Assembly (NCBI GenBank): GCA_036006525.1
Contig: DASYPP010000040.1
Span: 109,859 to 173,858 of the forward strand
Reading direction: 5' to 3'
DNA length: 64,000 nucleotides
Source of the DNA: DASYPP01 sp036006525
GTDB taxonomy: Bacteria > Gemmatimonadota > Gemmatimonadetes > Gemmatimonadales > GWC2-71-9
A model generated the notes under the pieces. It saw nothing but the letters and a program-made list of their open reading frames with translations, was not told where the DNA came from and did not search any database. Position numbers and translations under genes: made by a program. This document shows positions 25,877 through 33,745 of this stretch, in pieces (within the stretch, counting starts at the first letter, position 1; each line of letters begins with the position of its first letter).

Positions 25877-26422
25877 CTAGCGGCTGGGTTCCCAGACCAC
25901 GAAAGTATACGAAAGCGGCGCTTCCGCCCGGGTAACCCGGGTCAGCCCATGGTAGACCTCCCCGCTTTTTCGGCGCAATGCCGCGATGATCTCTAATCCC
26001 TGCTGCCCTGCCGAAGATTCATGGATACTGCGCAGCTGGTCGCCGTTGGCGAAGAGGCCAAGGACTGGTACCAGCTCCAGGAGCTCATGGCGCGACGAGT
26101 AGCCAAGCAGCCGCGCCAGGGCTTCATTCGCCATCAGCAGTTTCCCGTTCTCGTCCAATCGCCACAGGGGAATCGGGCAATCCTCCAGGGTGGCCCGCGC
26201 CAGTTGCTCCGCGTCGCGCAGGGCGCTCTCCAGTCTCCGGCGCACCGCCGCCGCATCCTTCAGGTCCGCCACTTGTTTTCGGAGTGCCCTGAGCTCGATC
26301 TCGGAATTGGCTCTTGACATGCCCGTGAAGGACGTCACACCGGCGCCGGGCCGCACCTTGGCCTGCACTCTCAGGTTCCATTCTGACTCATTATCTTCTC
26401 GCCGCGCGACGGTGTCCCGCAT
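25877..26422 (-). CDS. PAS-domain protein with coiled coil
   Basis: 181 aa, no membrane segment. A coiled-coil stretch (about 38-75) is followed by one PAS domain (about 78-178, with CPIPLWRLDENGKLLMANEALARLLGY). No kinase, cyclase or EAL/GGDEF output domain follows, so it may be a stand-alone sensor or a partner subunit. ATG 26422 has GGAG 5 bases before it; an internal ATG at 26320 would cut off 34 residues. It is antisense to its neighbours, wedged between pth and ychF. Its 5' part overlaps the ychF promoter region. Confidence 0.65.
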   Translation of the reverse strand: MRDTVARREDNESEWNLRVQAKVRPGAGVTSFTGMSRANSEIELRALRKQVADLKDAAAVRRRLESALRDAEQLARATLEDCPIPLWRLDENGKLLMANEALARLLGYSSRHELLELVPVLGLFANGDQLRSIHESSAGQQGLEIIAALRRKSGEVYHGLTRVTRAEAPLSYTFVVWEPSR

Positions 26423-26457
26423 TCCTGCTCCGGTCTCAGCTGATTCGAGGTTGCCTG

Positions 26458-27555
26458 ATGTTGCGTCTTGGTATCGTTGGCCTCCCCAACGTCGGGAAAT
26501 CCACCCTGTTCAACGCGCTCACCTCGGCCGGCGCGCTGGTGGCCAACTACCCCTTCGCCACCATCGAGCCCAATACCGGCGTCGTACAGGTGCCGGATCC
26601 CCGGTTGGACGCGCTGGCCGCCATCGTGAAGCCAGAGCGGGTGGTGCCAGCCACGGTGGAATTCCTCGACATCGCCGGCCTGGTCAAAGGCGCCAGCCAG
26701 GGCGAGGGCCTGGGCAACCAGTTCCTCGCCAACATTCGCGAGGTGGACGCGGTGGTTCACGTGGTCCGCTGTTTCGAGGACGACGACATTCAGCACGTGA
26801 TGGGACCGGTGGATCCGGTGCGGGACCGCGAGGTCATCAACATCGAGTTGGGACTCGCCGACCTGGCGACGGTGGAAAAGCGGTTGGACAAGACGGCCCG
26901 GACCGCCAAGTCGGGCGATCCCCAGGCCAAACTGGAAGCTCGGCTGCTGGATTCGATTCGTGACGCGTTGTCGGCCGGGCGACCGGCCCGGGTCGTGGTG
27001 CCCACCGATGAGGAACGGGTCACCTACCGCTCGTTCAATCTGCTGACCTCAAAGCCCGAACTCTACGCCGCCAACGTGGCGGAAGCCGATGTCGTCACCG
27101 GCAATCGCCTGGTCGAGGCGCTGAATGCCTCCATCGAGAAGGACCATGAGCCGGCGGAGGTCGTCACTTTCTCTGCCAAAGTCGAAGCGGAGTTGGCCGA
27201 GCTGGCGCCGGAGGACCGGCAGGAATTCCTGGCGTCGCTGGGCCTTGCCGAATCCGGCCTCGACCGGCTGGCCCATGCGGCGTATCACCTGCTTGGCCTG
27301 CAGAGCTACTTCACCGCGGGGGAAAAGGAAGTCCGGGCCTGGACCATTCACAAAGGCGACCGGGCGCCAGCCGCCGCCGGCGTCATTCACTCCGATTTTG
27401 AGAAGGGCTTCATCCGCGCCGAAACGGTGGCCTATGCTGACTTCATCCGGGTGGGCGGCTGGAAAGGCGCCCGGGAACAGGGTCTCTCCCGGGCCGAGGG
27501 CAAAGAATACGTCGTTCAAGATGGTGACGTGGTATTGTTTCGATTCAACGTGTGA
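26458..27555 (+). CDS. ychF: Redox-regulated ATPase/GTPase YchF (Obg family)
   Basis: 365 aa, normal. Seen: the G1 loop GLPNVGKSTLFNALT, the NYPFATIEPNTG switch, DIAGLVKGASQGEGLGN, and a C-terminal TGS-like domain with FNV at the end. YchF binds ribosomes and prefers ATP over GTP in characterised homologues. GAGG lies 7 bases before the ATG. It is co-directional with pth in the conserved block. Confidence 0.95.
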   Translation: MLRLGIVGLPNVGKSTLFNALTSAGALVANYPFATIEPNTGVVQVPDPRLDALAAIVKPERVVPATVEFLDIAGLVKGASQGEGLGNQFLANIREVDAVVHVVRCFEDDDIQHVMGPVDPVRDREVINIELGLADLATVEKRLDKTARTAKSGDPQAKLEARLLDSIRDALSAGRPARVVVPTDEERVTYRSFNLLTSKPELYAANVAEADVVTGNRLVEALNASIEKDHEPAEVVTFSAKVEAELAELAPEDRQEFLASLGLAESGLDRLAHAAYHLLGLQSYFTAGEKEVRAWTIHKGDRAPAAAGVIHSDFEKGFIRAETVAYADFIRVGGWKGAREQGLSRAEGKEYVVQDGDVVLFRFNV

Positions 27556-27627
27556 CCGGGAACAAAACCCTCCTTTCACCCCGTCTACCTATCGAAGGCC
27601 TCGTCAGTCCTCACCCTGGAGGGAATC

Positions 27628-29337
27628 GTGCGCCGCTCCTGCCTGGCACTCCTCGCTGGATTGCTGGCCGTGTCTGCCTGCCGCGACGACAGCGTCACGC
27701 CCACCGCAACCACCCATAACGCACCCGAGCTTTCGAAAATGCGCCCCGGTGACTCCATCCCGGGCAGTTACATCGTCGTGCTCAAGGACGCGGCGTCGAG
27801 CCCAACCGCCATGGCGGCCCGGGCCACGGCCCTCAACGGACGCGTGAGCTTCGTGTACGAGGACGCGCTCCGGGGGTTCGCCGCGGACCTGGATGGGAAT
27901 GCGGTCGACGCGCTTCGCCGGGATCCGTCCGTGGCCGCCATCTACCCCGACCGGGTGGTAACAATCAACGGCGTCCAGTCGCCGGTTCCCTCGTGGGGAC
28001 TCGACCGGATGGACCAGCGCAATCTTCCGCTCGACAACACCTACAACTATGCCAATGACGGGACCGGGGTCCACGTGTATATCATCGACACCGGCATCCT
28101 GCGCACCCATGTGGACTTTGGAGGCCGGGCAGTTTTCGGCTTCAGCGCCATCAACGACGGGTTTCAGATGTCCGACTGCCATGGACACGGGACCCACGTG
28201 GCCGGCACCGTCGGAAGTACGACCTATGGCGTGGCCAAGAATGTCCGACTGCACGCGGTGCGGGTGCTGGATTGCAACGGGATCGGTACCACGGCCCAGG
28301 TCGTGGCCGGCATCAACTGGGTCACGGCCCATGGCATCAAGCCCGCAGTCGCCAATATGAGCCTGGGCGGCGGCCCCCAGCCCCCGCTCGACCAGGCAGT
28401 GGCCAACTCGATCAAGACCGGCATCAGCTACGCCATTGCAGCCGGCAACAGCAACGCCGACGCCTGTAATACCTCCCCCGCCCGGACTCCCAACGCCATC
28501 ACCGTCGGGGCGACGGACATCAACGATCAACGCGCGTCGTTCTCGAACTTCGGAGTCTGCGTCGATGTCTTCGGCCCCGGCGTCGCGATCACCTCGACCT
28601 GGAACGCCAGCAACACGGCCACCGCCGTGCTGAGCGGCACCTCGATGGCCACACCTCACGTGACCGGGGCCATCGCCCGCTATCTCCAGAGCAATCCCAC
28701 CGCGACTCCGGCCAAGGTGACCTACGCTATCCGGGCCAGTGCCACGAACGGCGTGGTGGGTACCCCGGGTACGGGGTCTCCCAATCTGTTGGTGCATGCC
28801 GGTCTGTTCGGCACCGGTGCCAATCTCCCGCCGCTGGCCAGCTTCGATTTCAACTGCACCGCCCTGGGCTGCACCTTCAACAGCGCCAAGTCCCAGGATG
28901 ACCATGGAATTACCGGTCGCACCTGGGCCTTCGGCGACAACTCCACCGGTTCGGGCCAGCCCGTGAGCCACACGTACGCCGCCGGTGCGGTCTACACCGT
29001 CCAGCTGACGGTGAGCGACGCATCCAACCTGACCGGCCAGATCAGCAAGACGTTCAAACTTCCGGCGGCCGGCGGCCAGGCAGGCAACCCGCCGGTGCCG
29101 ATCTTTACCGCCTTCCCCAACGCGGGACTGGTCCAAGTGGACGGGACCCCCTCGACCGATGATTTCGGGATTGCCCGTTGGGACTGGGATTTCGGCGACG
29201 GCTTCAAGGCGAGCGGGTCCACGGCGCAGCACAACTATCCGCAGCCCAATCAGTTCTATACCCTGACCCTTACGGTGTACGACCTGGCCGGCCAGTTCGC
29301 CAGCAAATCGATCCAGGTCTTCCCCAACTCCAACTAG
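27628..29337 (+). CDS. Subtilisin-like serine protease lipoprotein with two PKD domains
   Basis: 569 aa. The signal ends in A-V-S-A-C (lipobox, Cys18). Residues about 45-113 look like the I9 propeptide inhibitor (GSYIVVLKDA). The S8 catalytic domain has D154 (YIIDTGI), H187 (HGHGTHVAGT) and S339 (GTSMATPH), all present. Two PKD-like beta domains follow (about 404-485 and 490-567, with WAFGDNSTG and WDWDFGDGF). It should be a processed surface protease. The GTG start has GGAGGGA before it. It breaks the ychF-rpsF block and ends in a strong terminator (29357-29385). Confidence 0.9.
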   Translation: MRRSCLALLAGLLAVSACRDDSVTPTATTHNAPELSKMRPGDSIPGSYIVVLKDAASSPTAMAARATALNGRVSFVYEDALRGFAADLDGNAVDALRRDPSVAAIYPDRVVTINGVQSPVPSWGLDRMDQRNLPLDNTYNYANDGTGVHVYIIDTGILRTHVDFGGRAVFGFSAINDGFQMSDCHGHGTHVAGTVGSTTYGVAKNVRLHAVRVLDCNGIGTTAQVVAGINWVTAHGIKPAVANMSLGGGPQPPLDQAVANSIKTGISYAIAAGNSNADACNTSPARTPNAITVGATDINDQRASFSNFGVCVDVFGPGVAITSTWNASNTATAVLSGTSMATPHVTGAIARYLQSNPTATPAKVTYAIRASATNGVVGTPGTGSPNLLVHAGLFGTGANLPPLASFDFNCTALGCTFNSAKSQDDHGITGRTWAFGDNSTGSGQPVSHTYAAGAVYTVQLTVSDASNLTGQISKTFKLPAAGGQAGNPPVPIFTAFPNAGLVQVDGTPSTDDFGIARWDWDFGDGFKASGSTAQHNYPQPNQFYTLTLTVYDLAGQFASKSIQVFPNSN

Positions 29338-29356
29338 CGGCCGAAATGGACGGCGA

Positions 29357-29385
29357 CCGGGGGGCTGGTTATTCCAGCCCCCCGG
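29357..29385 (+). terminator. Strong hairpin terminator after the subtilisin-like gene
   Basis: CCGGGGGGCTGG (29357-29368), loop TTATT, CCAGCCCCCCGG (29374-29385): a perfect 12-bp stem 19 bases after the stop. The downstream GTCTATCTT is only weakly T-rich. It separates the protease from the rpsF operon. Confidence 0.75.
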
Positions 29386-29467
29386 GTCTATCTTCCGCCC
29401 CGTCAAAAGCTTACTCCTCCTCGGCTACACACCAATGCCGGGGCGTCAACGTCCAAAGGAAGGTGTC

Positions 29468-29815
29468 ATGACCCGTCTGTACGAGGTGGTCTATATCTTC
29501 GACAGTGCGCTCGAAGAGGCCGCCATCAATGAGAAGCTGGCCCGCTACCACGCCCTGATCCAGAGGCCCGGCGAAGCTGTGCCGGAGGCCACCCACTGGG
29601 GCAAGCGCACCCTCGCCTATCCCATCAAGAAGCACGACACCGGCTACTACGTCATCGCCAAGTTCGAGACCAGCGGCGACCTGCTGCCGGAGTTCGAGCG
29701 CGCCATCAAGCTCGACGACGGCGTGCTCCGCTTCCTCGTCGTCCTGAGCGAGGGTGAGCAGATCGCGCCCGTTGCCGTGGCGAAGGCGGAAGGGGAGGAG
29801 GAAGAGGAAGAATGA
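29468..29815 (+). CDS. rpsF: 30S ribosomal protein S6
   Basis: 115 aa. Seen: YEVVYIFDSALEEAAINEKLARY at the N-terminus and LAYPIKKHDTGYYVIAKFET, the S6 fold; an acidic Glu-rich tail follows. GGAAGG lies shortly before the ATG. It binds bS18 and 16S rRNA. The stop overlaps the rpsR ATG (ATGA). Confidence 0.96.
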   Translation: MTRLYEVVYIFDSALEEAAINEKLARYHALIQRPGEAVPEATHWGKRTLAYPIKKHDTGYYVIAKFETSGDLLPEFERAIKLDDGVLRFLVVLSEGEQIAPVAVAKAEGEEEEEE

Positions 29816-30033
29816 AACGGATGCAGAAAGTCTGCCCCATCTGCGAGATGAGCGTTCGGGTTCTCGACTACAAGGACGAACGTTTGCTCTCCCGCTTCCT
29901 GACTGAACGGGGGAAGATCCTGCCGCGGCGCCTCTCCGGGTGTTGCGCCCGGCACCAGCGGCAACTCAGCACGGCGATCAAGCGGGCCCGGCAACTGGCC
30001 CTGTTGCCGTACATCAAGGGGCATATCGGCTGA
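29812..30033 (+). CDS. rpsR: 30S ribosomal protein S18
   Basis: 73 aa. Conserved basic residues of S18 are visible (KRMQKVCPIC, DYKDERLLSRFLTERGKILPRR, CARHQRQL, KRARQLALLPY). It has four Cys (CPIC and CC), a Zn-capable variant of the family. It is translationally coupled to rpsF by ATGA. The stop TGA overlaps the CTG start of the DUF2232 gene. Confidence 0.95.
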   Translation: MKRMQKVCPICEMSVRVLDYKDERLLSRFLTERGKILPRRLSGCCARHQRQLSTAIKRARQLALLPYIKGHIG

Positions 30034-31028
30034 CCAGCCCCGCTGGTGGTAGTCCGGACCGGGAGCGGCGGCCGGCCCCGCAGGGGACCGGTCTCGCGCT
30101 CCTTGGTCTCTTGTTCATATCGCCGTCTCCCATGCTGGTCCTCGTGCCGCTCGCCGGGCTGTTGCTCCTCAGCGGACCGGACACCGCGCGGGCCTGGCGA
30201 TGGACTGTGGTTTCGGTATTGCTCAGTGCCCTGTGGCTGGTTCTCTCTCAGGGGATTGTCGAGCAGGTGGCCAATGCAATGGCGATCCTGATGACTGGCG
30301 CCTTCGTGGTGCTGAGCGCATCGGGCCGGCGCGGGCTCTTTGGCCGGGCATCGCTTGCGGTCCTGCTGGCCGCGGGCGGCGTGGCAATCTGGTGCGTGGT
30401 ATGGGGCATCGGATGGGCTGATTTACGGATCGCGCTCACCCGGGATTGGTGGGCGGTCTGGCGGGATCTCGCCGCGAATCCGCGGTTCGGTCCCCGTTCG
30501 CTCGACGCTCAGAACCTGCTCCAGCGGATCGCGGAAGCCGGTGCATCCATCGCGCGACTCTACCCTGCCCGGCTGATGCTGAGCGGTATTCTTGGGTTGG
30601 TAGTCGCCGGCAACTGGGTCGAGATGGTGGTTGGGCGGCCGGTGGGCCGGTCGGCGGAGCGGTTGGGAACCTTCCGCTTCACCGATCACCTGGTCTGGCT
30701 GGTCATCCTGGCCGTCCTGGTGCTCCTGCTGCCGTCGCTGGACGCGGTCAACCGCCTGGCGGACCAGTATCCGCTGGCCGACCTGATGCTGTACACCGTG
30801 CGCTACTGGTCCACGGTCGCCGAAAATGTGCTGGTGATCTGCGCCGCCTTGTACGCGGTGCGTGGCGCCGCGGTGTTGAGCCGCTTTCTCCGGCCTGGCA
30901 CCGCAGTGCTGTTGATCGTGATCGCGACAGTTTTTCTGTTACCTTTCGCTCTCCTGGGCCTGGTCCTGCTCGGCCTGGCGGACACCTGGATCGACTTTCG
31001 CCGGCCCCGCGAGATCGTGGCGAAATGA
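30030..31028 (+). CDS. DUF2232 membrane protein with probable CTG start
   Basis: About 332 aa with several hydrophobic segments, the usual neighbour of rpsR and rplI in many bacteria (YybS-like, DUF2232). No ATG, GTG or TTG precedes the first membrane segment. CTG 30030 overlaps the rpsR stop as CTGA and has AAGGGG 8 bases before it, so it is the best start; the alternatives (TTG 30111, ATG 30132) cut into the first TM segment and lack a site. Function is unknown in the family. Confidence 0.75.
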   Translation: MTSPAGGSPDRERRPAPQGTGLALLGLLFISPSPMLVLVPLAGLLLLSGPDTARAWRWTVVSVLLSALWLVLSQGIVEQVANAMAILMTGAFVVLSASGRRGLFGRASLAVLLAAGGVAIWCVVWGIGWADLRIALTRDWWAVWRDLAANPRFGPRSLDAQNLLQRIAEAGASIARLYPARLMLSGILGLVVAGNWVEMVVGRPVGRSAERLGTFRFTDHLVWLVILAVLVLLLPSLDAVNRLADQYPLADLMLYTVRYWSTVAENVLVICAALYAVRGAAVLSRFLRPGTAVLLIVIATVFLLPFALLGLVLLGLADTWIDFRRPREIVAK

Positions 31029-31047
31029 ACCTGATTGAGGACTGATT

Positions 31048-31494
31048 ATGCTCGAAGTCATTCTGCGTGAAGACATCAAGTCGCTGGGCAAGGCCGGTGA
31101 AATGGTACGGGTCAAGCCGGGATACGCCCGCAACTACCTGCTGCCCCAGGGCCTGGCCTATGAGGCGACTGACGGCAACAAGAAACGGATCGCGGCCGAG
31201 TCCAGGGCCCGGAACGCCAAGCTGAGCGCCGAGAAGGGCGAGGCGACCGCGATGGCCGATCGACTGAACGCGCTGACCGTCACCCTGCCCGGCAAGGCGG
31301 GCGAGGGCGACCGGCTGTTCGGTTCGATTACCGCGCAGGACATCGCCGAAGCGCTCTCCCGCCAAGGTGTTACCGTGGACAAGCGGAAGATTGACCTCGA
31401 CCATCCCATCAAGAGCCTGGGCCAGCACGTTGTCGTCATCCGCCTGCATCCCGAGGTGCAGGCTGAGATCAAGGTCTCGGTCGTTCAGGAATAG
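31048..31494 (+). CDS. rplI: 50S ribosomal protein L9
   Basis: 148 aa. The family N-terminus MLEVILREDIKSLGKAG and the LPQGLAYEAT block are followed by the long helix and the C-terminal domain (FGSITAQDIAEAL, DHPIKSLGQHVV). GAGGA lies 7 bases before the ATG. It is the last gene of the rpsF-rpsR-DUF2232-rplI cluster. Confidence 0.96.
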   Translation: MLEVILREDIKSLGKAGEMVRVKPGYARNYLLPQGLAYEATDGNKKRIAAESRARNAKLSAEKGEATAMADRLNALTVTLPGKAGEGDRLFGSITAQDIAEALSRQGVTVDKRKIDLDHPIKSLGQHVVVIRLHPEVQAEIKVSVVQE

Positions 31495-31505
31495 CCGCAC
31501 CCCGC

Positions 31506-33308
31506 GTGGGTATCGCCTACGTCGACGGCCCCAGGCTGGCCCGGGCGCTCTTCGCGGCTTCCGACTGGGTCGCTGCCGGCCGGGAAGAGATCAATCGGAT
31601 CAACGTCTTCCCCGTCCCCGACGGGGATACCGGAACCAACTTCAGCCTGACTCTCCGCTCCGTCGCCGATGCGCTCCGCGCTGTCGGCGACGCGCCGCTT
31701 CCCGACACCGCTCGGGCCATGGCCCGGGGGGCCGTCCTCGGCGCCCGCGGCAACTCCGGCATGATGCTCGCCCATTTCCTCCTGGGCTTTGCCGACTCGC
31801 TCGGCGATCGCTTGACGGCCAACGCCGTCGACATTGCCGGAGCCATCCGCCTCGGGTCCGACCGCCTCTACGCATCCCTCGACGACCCCCGGGAAGGAAC
31901 CATTCTCACCGTCGCGCGTGAAGCCGCGGCGGCGGCCGAGCGAGTCGCCACCCCGGACATGGACATCGGCGATTTCATGCACCGGCTGCTGGACGAAGGA
32001 GAGGTTGCCCTGGCCCGGACCCCCGACCTCATGGCTGTGCTCAAGGAAGCCGGGGTGGTGGATGCCGGCGGCAAGGGCTTCGTCCGGATGATCGAAGGGG
32101 TGGTTCGCTTCATCGAGGGCGACCCCATTCTCCCCGCCGAGCCGATATCGACTGGGGAGTTCATGAGCCCGGCGGCCCTGGCCGACGTGGCCGCCGAACG
32201 TGACTTCCAGTACTGCACCGAGGTCATGGTTCGGGGTGAGCAGATGCCCCCGGCCAACGAGGTTCGCCAGGCCATGCGTACCTTCGGAGGGTCACTCCAG
32301 GTCCTGGTGTCCGGGAATCTGCTCAAAGTTCATGTGCACACCGACACCCCGGAGGCCGTCTTTACCTATGCCGCCCGCTGGGGAACCATCGAGGCGACCA
32401 AGGCCGACGACATGCGGGCCCAGCACCGGGACCTGTCCCATGCCCATGCCGCCCGCCGGCCAGTTGCGGTAGTGACGGACACTTCGGCGGACTTGTCCGA
32501 CGGTGTACTCGACCGGCATCACATCGCCCTGGTTCCGTTGCAGGTGATGTTCGGCGACGAGGTGTTCCAGGACCGGGTCCAGCTGAAGCCGGAAGAGTTT
32601 TACCGCAGGCTTCGGATCTCCCGAACCCTGCCGACAACCTCCCAGCCCACGCCGGCGGATTTCGTCCGGGTCTTTCGCGATGCCCGGGGCGAAGCTGATG
32701 AAGTGGTCGCGGTGCTTTTATCCTCGACCTTATCGGGAACCTATCAATCGGCCCAGGCGGCGGTGAAGGCGGCGGGGCTGACCGGGATCCATCTGGTGGA
32801 CAGCGCCTCAGCTTCCTTCGGAGTCGGGTTGCTGGCCCTCCGCGCAGCCGAGCTGGCAGAGTCCGGCTGGAAGGCCGCGGACGTAGCAAGAGAACTGGAA
32901 CGGTTGCGGGGACAGTCAGGGTGCCTGGTGACTGTAGACCACTTCGACAACCTGATCCGCTCAGGACGGGTAACCCGGGGAAAGGCCTGGCTGGCTGGCA
33001 TGCTGGATGTCAAACCGATTCTCTCGCTGGACGTGAGCGGCCGGATCCAGCCGGTTGACCGGGTGCGCGGCCGGGATAACGTTGTCCCCAAGGTATTGTC
33101 CCTGCTGGACAAGCGGCTCACTCCCCGGCCCAGGGCCATCCGCTTTGGGATCGCGCACGCGGAAGCGCCGGAAGTGGCGGAGCGGGTCCGCACCGCCCTG
33201 GTGGCGGCATACCAGCCTCGGGATTGCTTCGTCTCCCTGGCCACGGGCGTGCTGGGTACTCACGTGGGTGCCGGAGCCTGGGCCGTGTTCTATATGATTG
33301 AAGACTGA
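31506..33308 (+). CDS. DhaL/DAK2-DegV fusion (fatty-acid kinase-like FakA/FakB)
   Basis: 600 aa. The N-terminal DhaL nucleotide-binding domain has NVFPVPDGDTGTNFS, whose Asp residues hold Mg-ADP, and GARGNSGMMLAHFLLGF. A middle FakA-type region follows (about 210-310). The C-terminal DegV domain (about 315-600; VAVVTDTSADL, LPTTSQPTPADF, LVDSASASFGVG) binds fatty acids in FakB proteins. In Firmicutes, FakA and FakB are separate; here kinase and lipid-carrier halves are one chain. The GTG start follows rplI by 11 bases without a Shine-Dalgarno. Confidence 0.85.
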   Translation: MGIAYVDGPRLARALFAASDWVAAGREEINRINVFPVPDGDTGTNFSLTLRSVADALRAVGDAPLPDTARAMARGAVLGARGNSGMMLAHFLLGFADSLGDRLTANAVDIAGAIRLGSDRLYASLDDPREGTILTVAREAAAAAERVATPDMDIGDFMHRLLDEGEVALARTPDLMAVLKEAGVVDAGGKGFVRMIEGVVRFIEGDPILPAEPISTGEFMSPAALADVAAERDFQYCTEVMVRGEQMPPANEVRQAMRTFGGSLQVLVSGNLLKVHVHTDTPEAVFTYAARWGTIEATKADDMRAQHRDLSHAHAARRPVAVVTDTSADLSDGVLDRHHIALVPLQVMFGDEVFQDRVQLKPEEFYRRLRISRTLPTTSQPTPADFVRVFRDARGEADEVVAVLLSSTLSGTYQSAQAAVKAAGLTGIHLVDSASASFGVGLLALRAAELAESGWKAADVARELERLRGQSGCLVTVDHFDNLIRSGRVTRGKAWLAGMLDVKPILSLDVSGRIQPVDRVRGRDNVVPKVLSLLDKRLTPRPRAIRFGIAHAEAPEVAERVRTALVAAYQPRDCFVSLATGVLGTHVGAGAWAVFYMIED

Positions 33309-33395
33309 CTGCGACGTTCTGCTTTGAGCCATACGACGTGAGGGAGGAACCAACAAATCCATCGGCCTGTTCGTAAAGGGACGCTTGCGCTTCCG

Positions 33396-33728
33396 GTGCC
33401 GCTGCAGGCCGCCGTCGAGGCGATTGCTGATCTCAAAGCCAATCACGTCGTCATCCTCGACCTCCGGGGACTGACCGACGCTACGGATTACTTCGTCATC
33501 GCCTCCGGCACGTCAGATGCTCACGTGCGAGGCATCGCGGACTCGGTGATGGAGAAGATGGGCCGGCGGGGGATGCGGACGCATCACGTCGAAGGATTGA
33601 ACACCGGTCGCTGGGTATTGCTGGACTACGTGGATTTTGTCATCCACTTATTTCATCCCGAAACCCGGTCGTTCTATCAGTTGGAGCGTCTCTGGGGAGA
33701 CGCTCCGGAGTTGCTCGCGAGTTCGTAA
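33396..33728 (+). CDS. rsfS: Ribosome silencing factor
   Basis: 110 aa. Family features: VVILDLRGLTDATDYFVIASGTSDAHVRGIADSV and DFVIHLFHPETRSFYQLERLWGDA. RsfS binds uL14 and blocks subunit joining in starvation. The first standard start is GTG 33396, without a Shine-Dalgarno. A strong GGGAGGAA lies at 33342-33349, 9 bases before an in-frame ATC at 33357, so the true start may be there or a base may be misread (see findings). Confidence 0.9.
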   Translation: MPLQAAVEAIADLKANHVVILDLRGLTDATDYFVIASGTSDAHVRGIADSVMEKMGRRGMRTHHVEGLNTGRWVLLDYVDFVIHLFHPETRSFYQLERLWGDAPELLASS

Positions 33729-33745
33729 CAGCAGGAGCGAAAAAC

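Noticed and set aside
27604..29406. A 600-codon open frame on the minus strand opposite the subtilisin-like gene
   Set aside because: It is the antisense shadow of a clear S8 protease with intact triad. GC-rich codon bias keeps the opposite frame open; no domain is visible in it.
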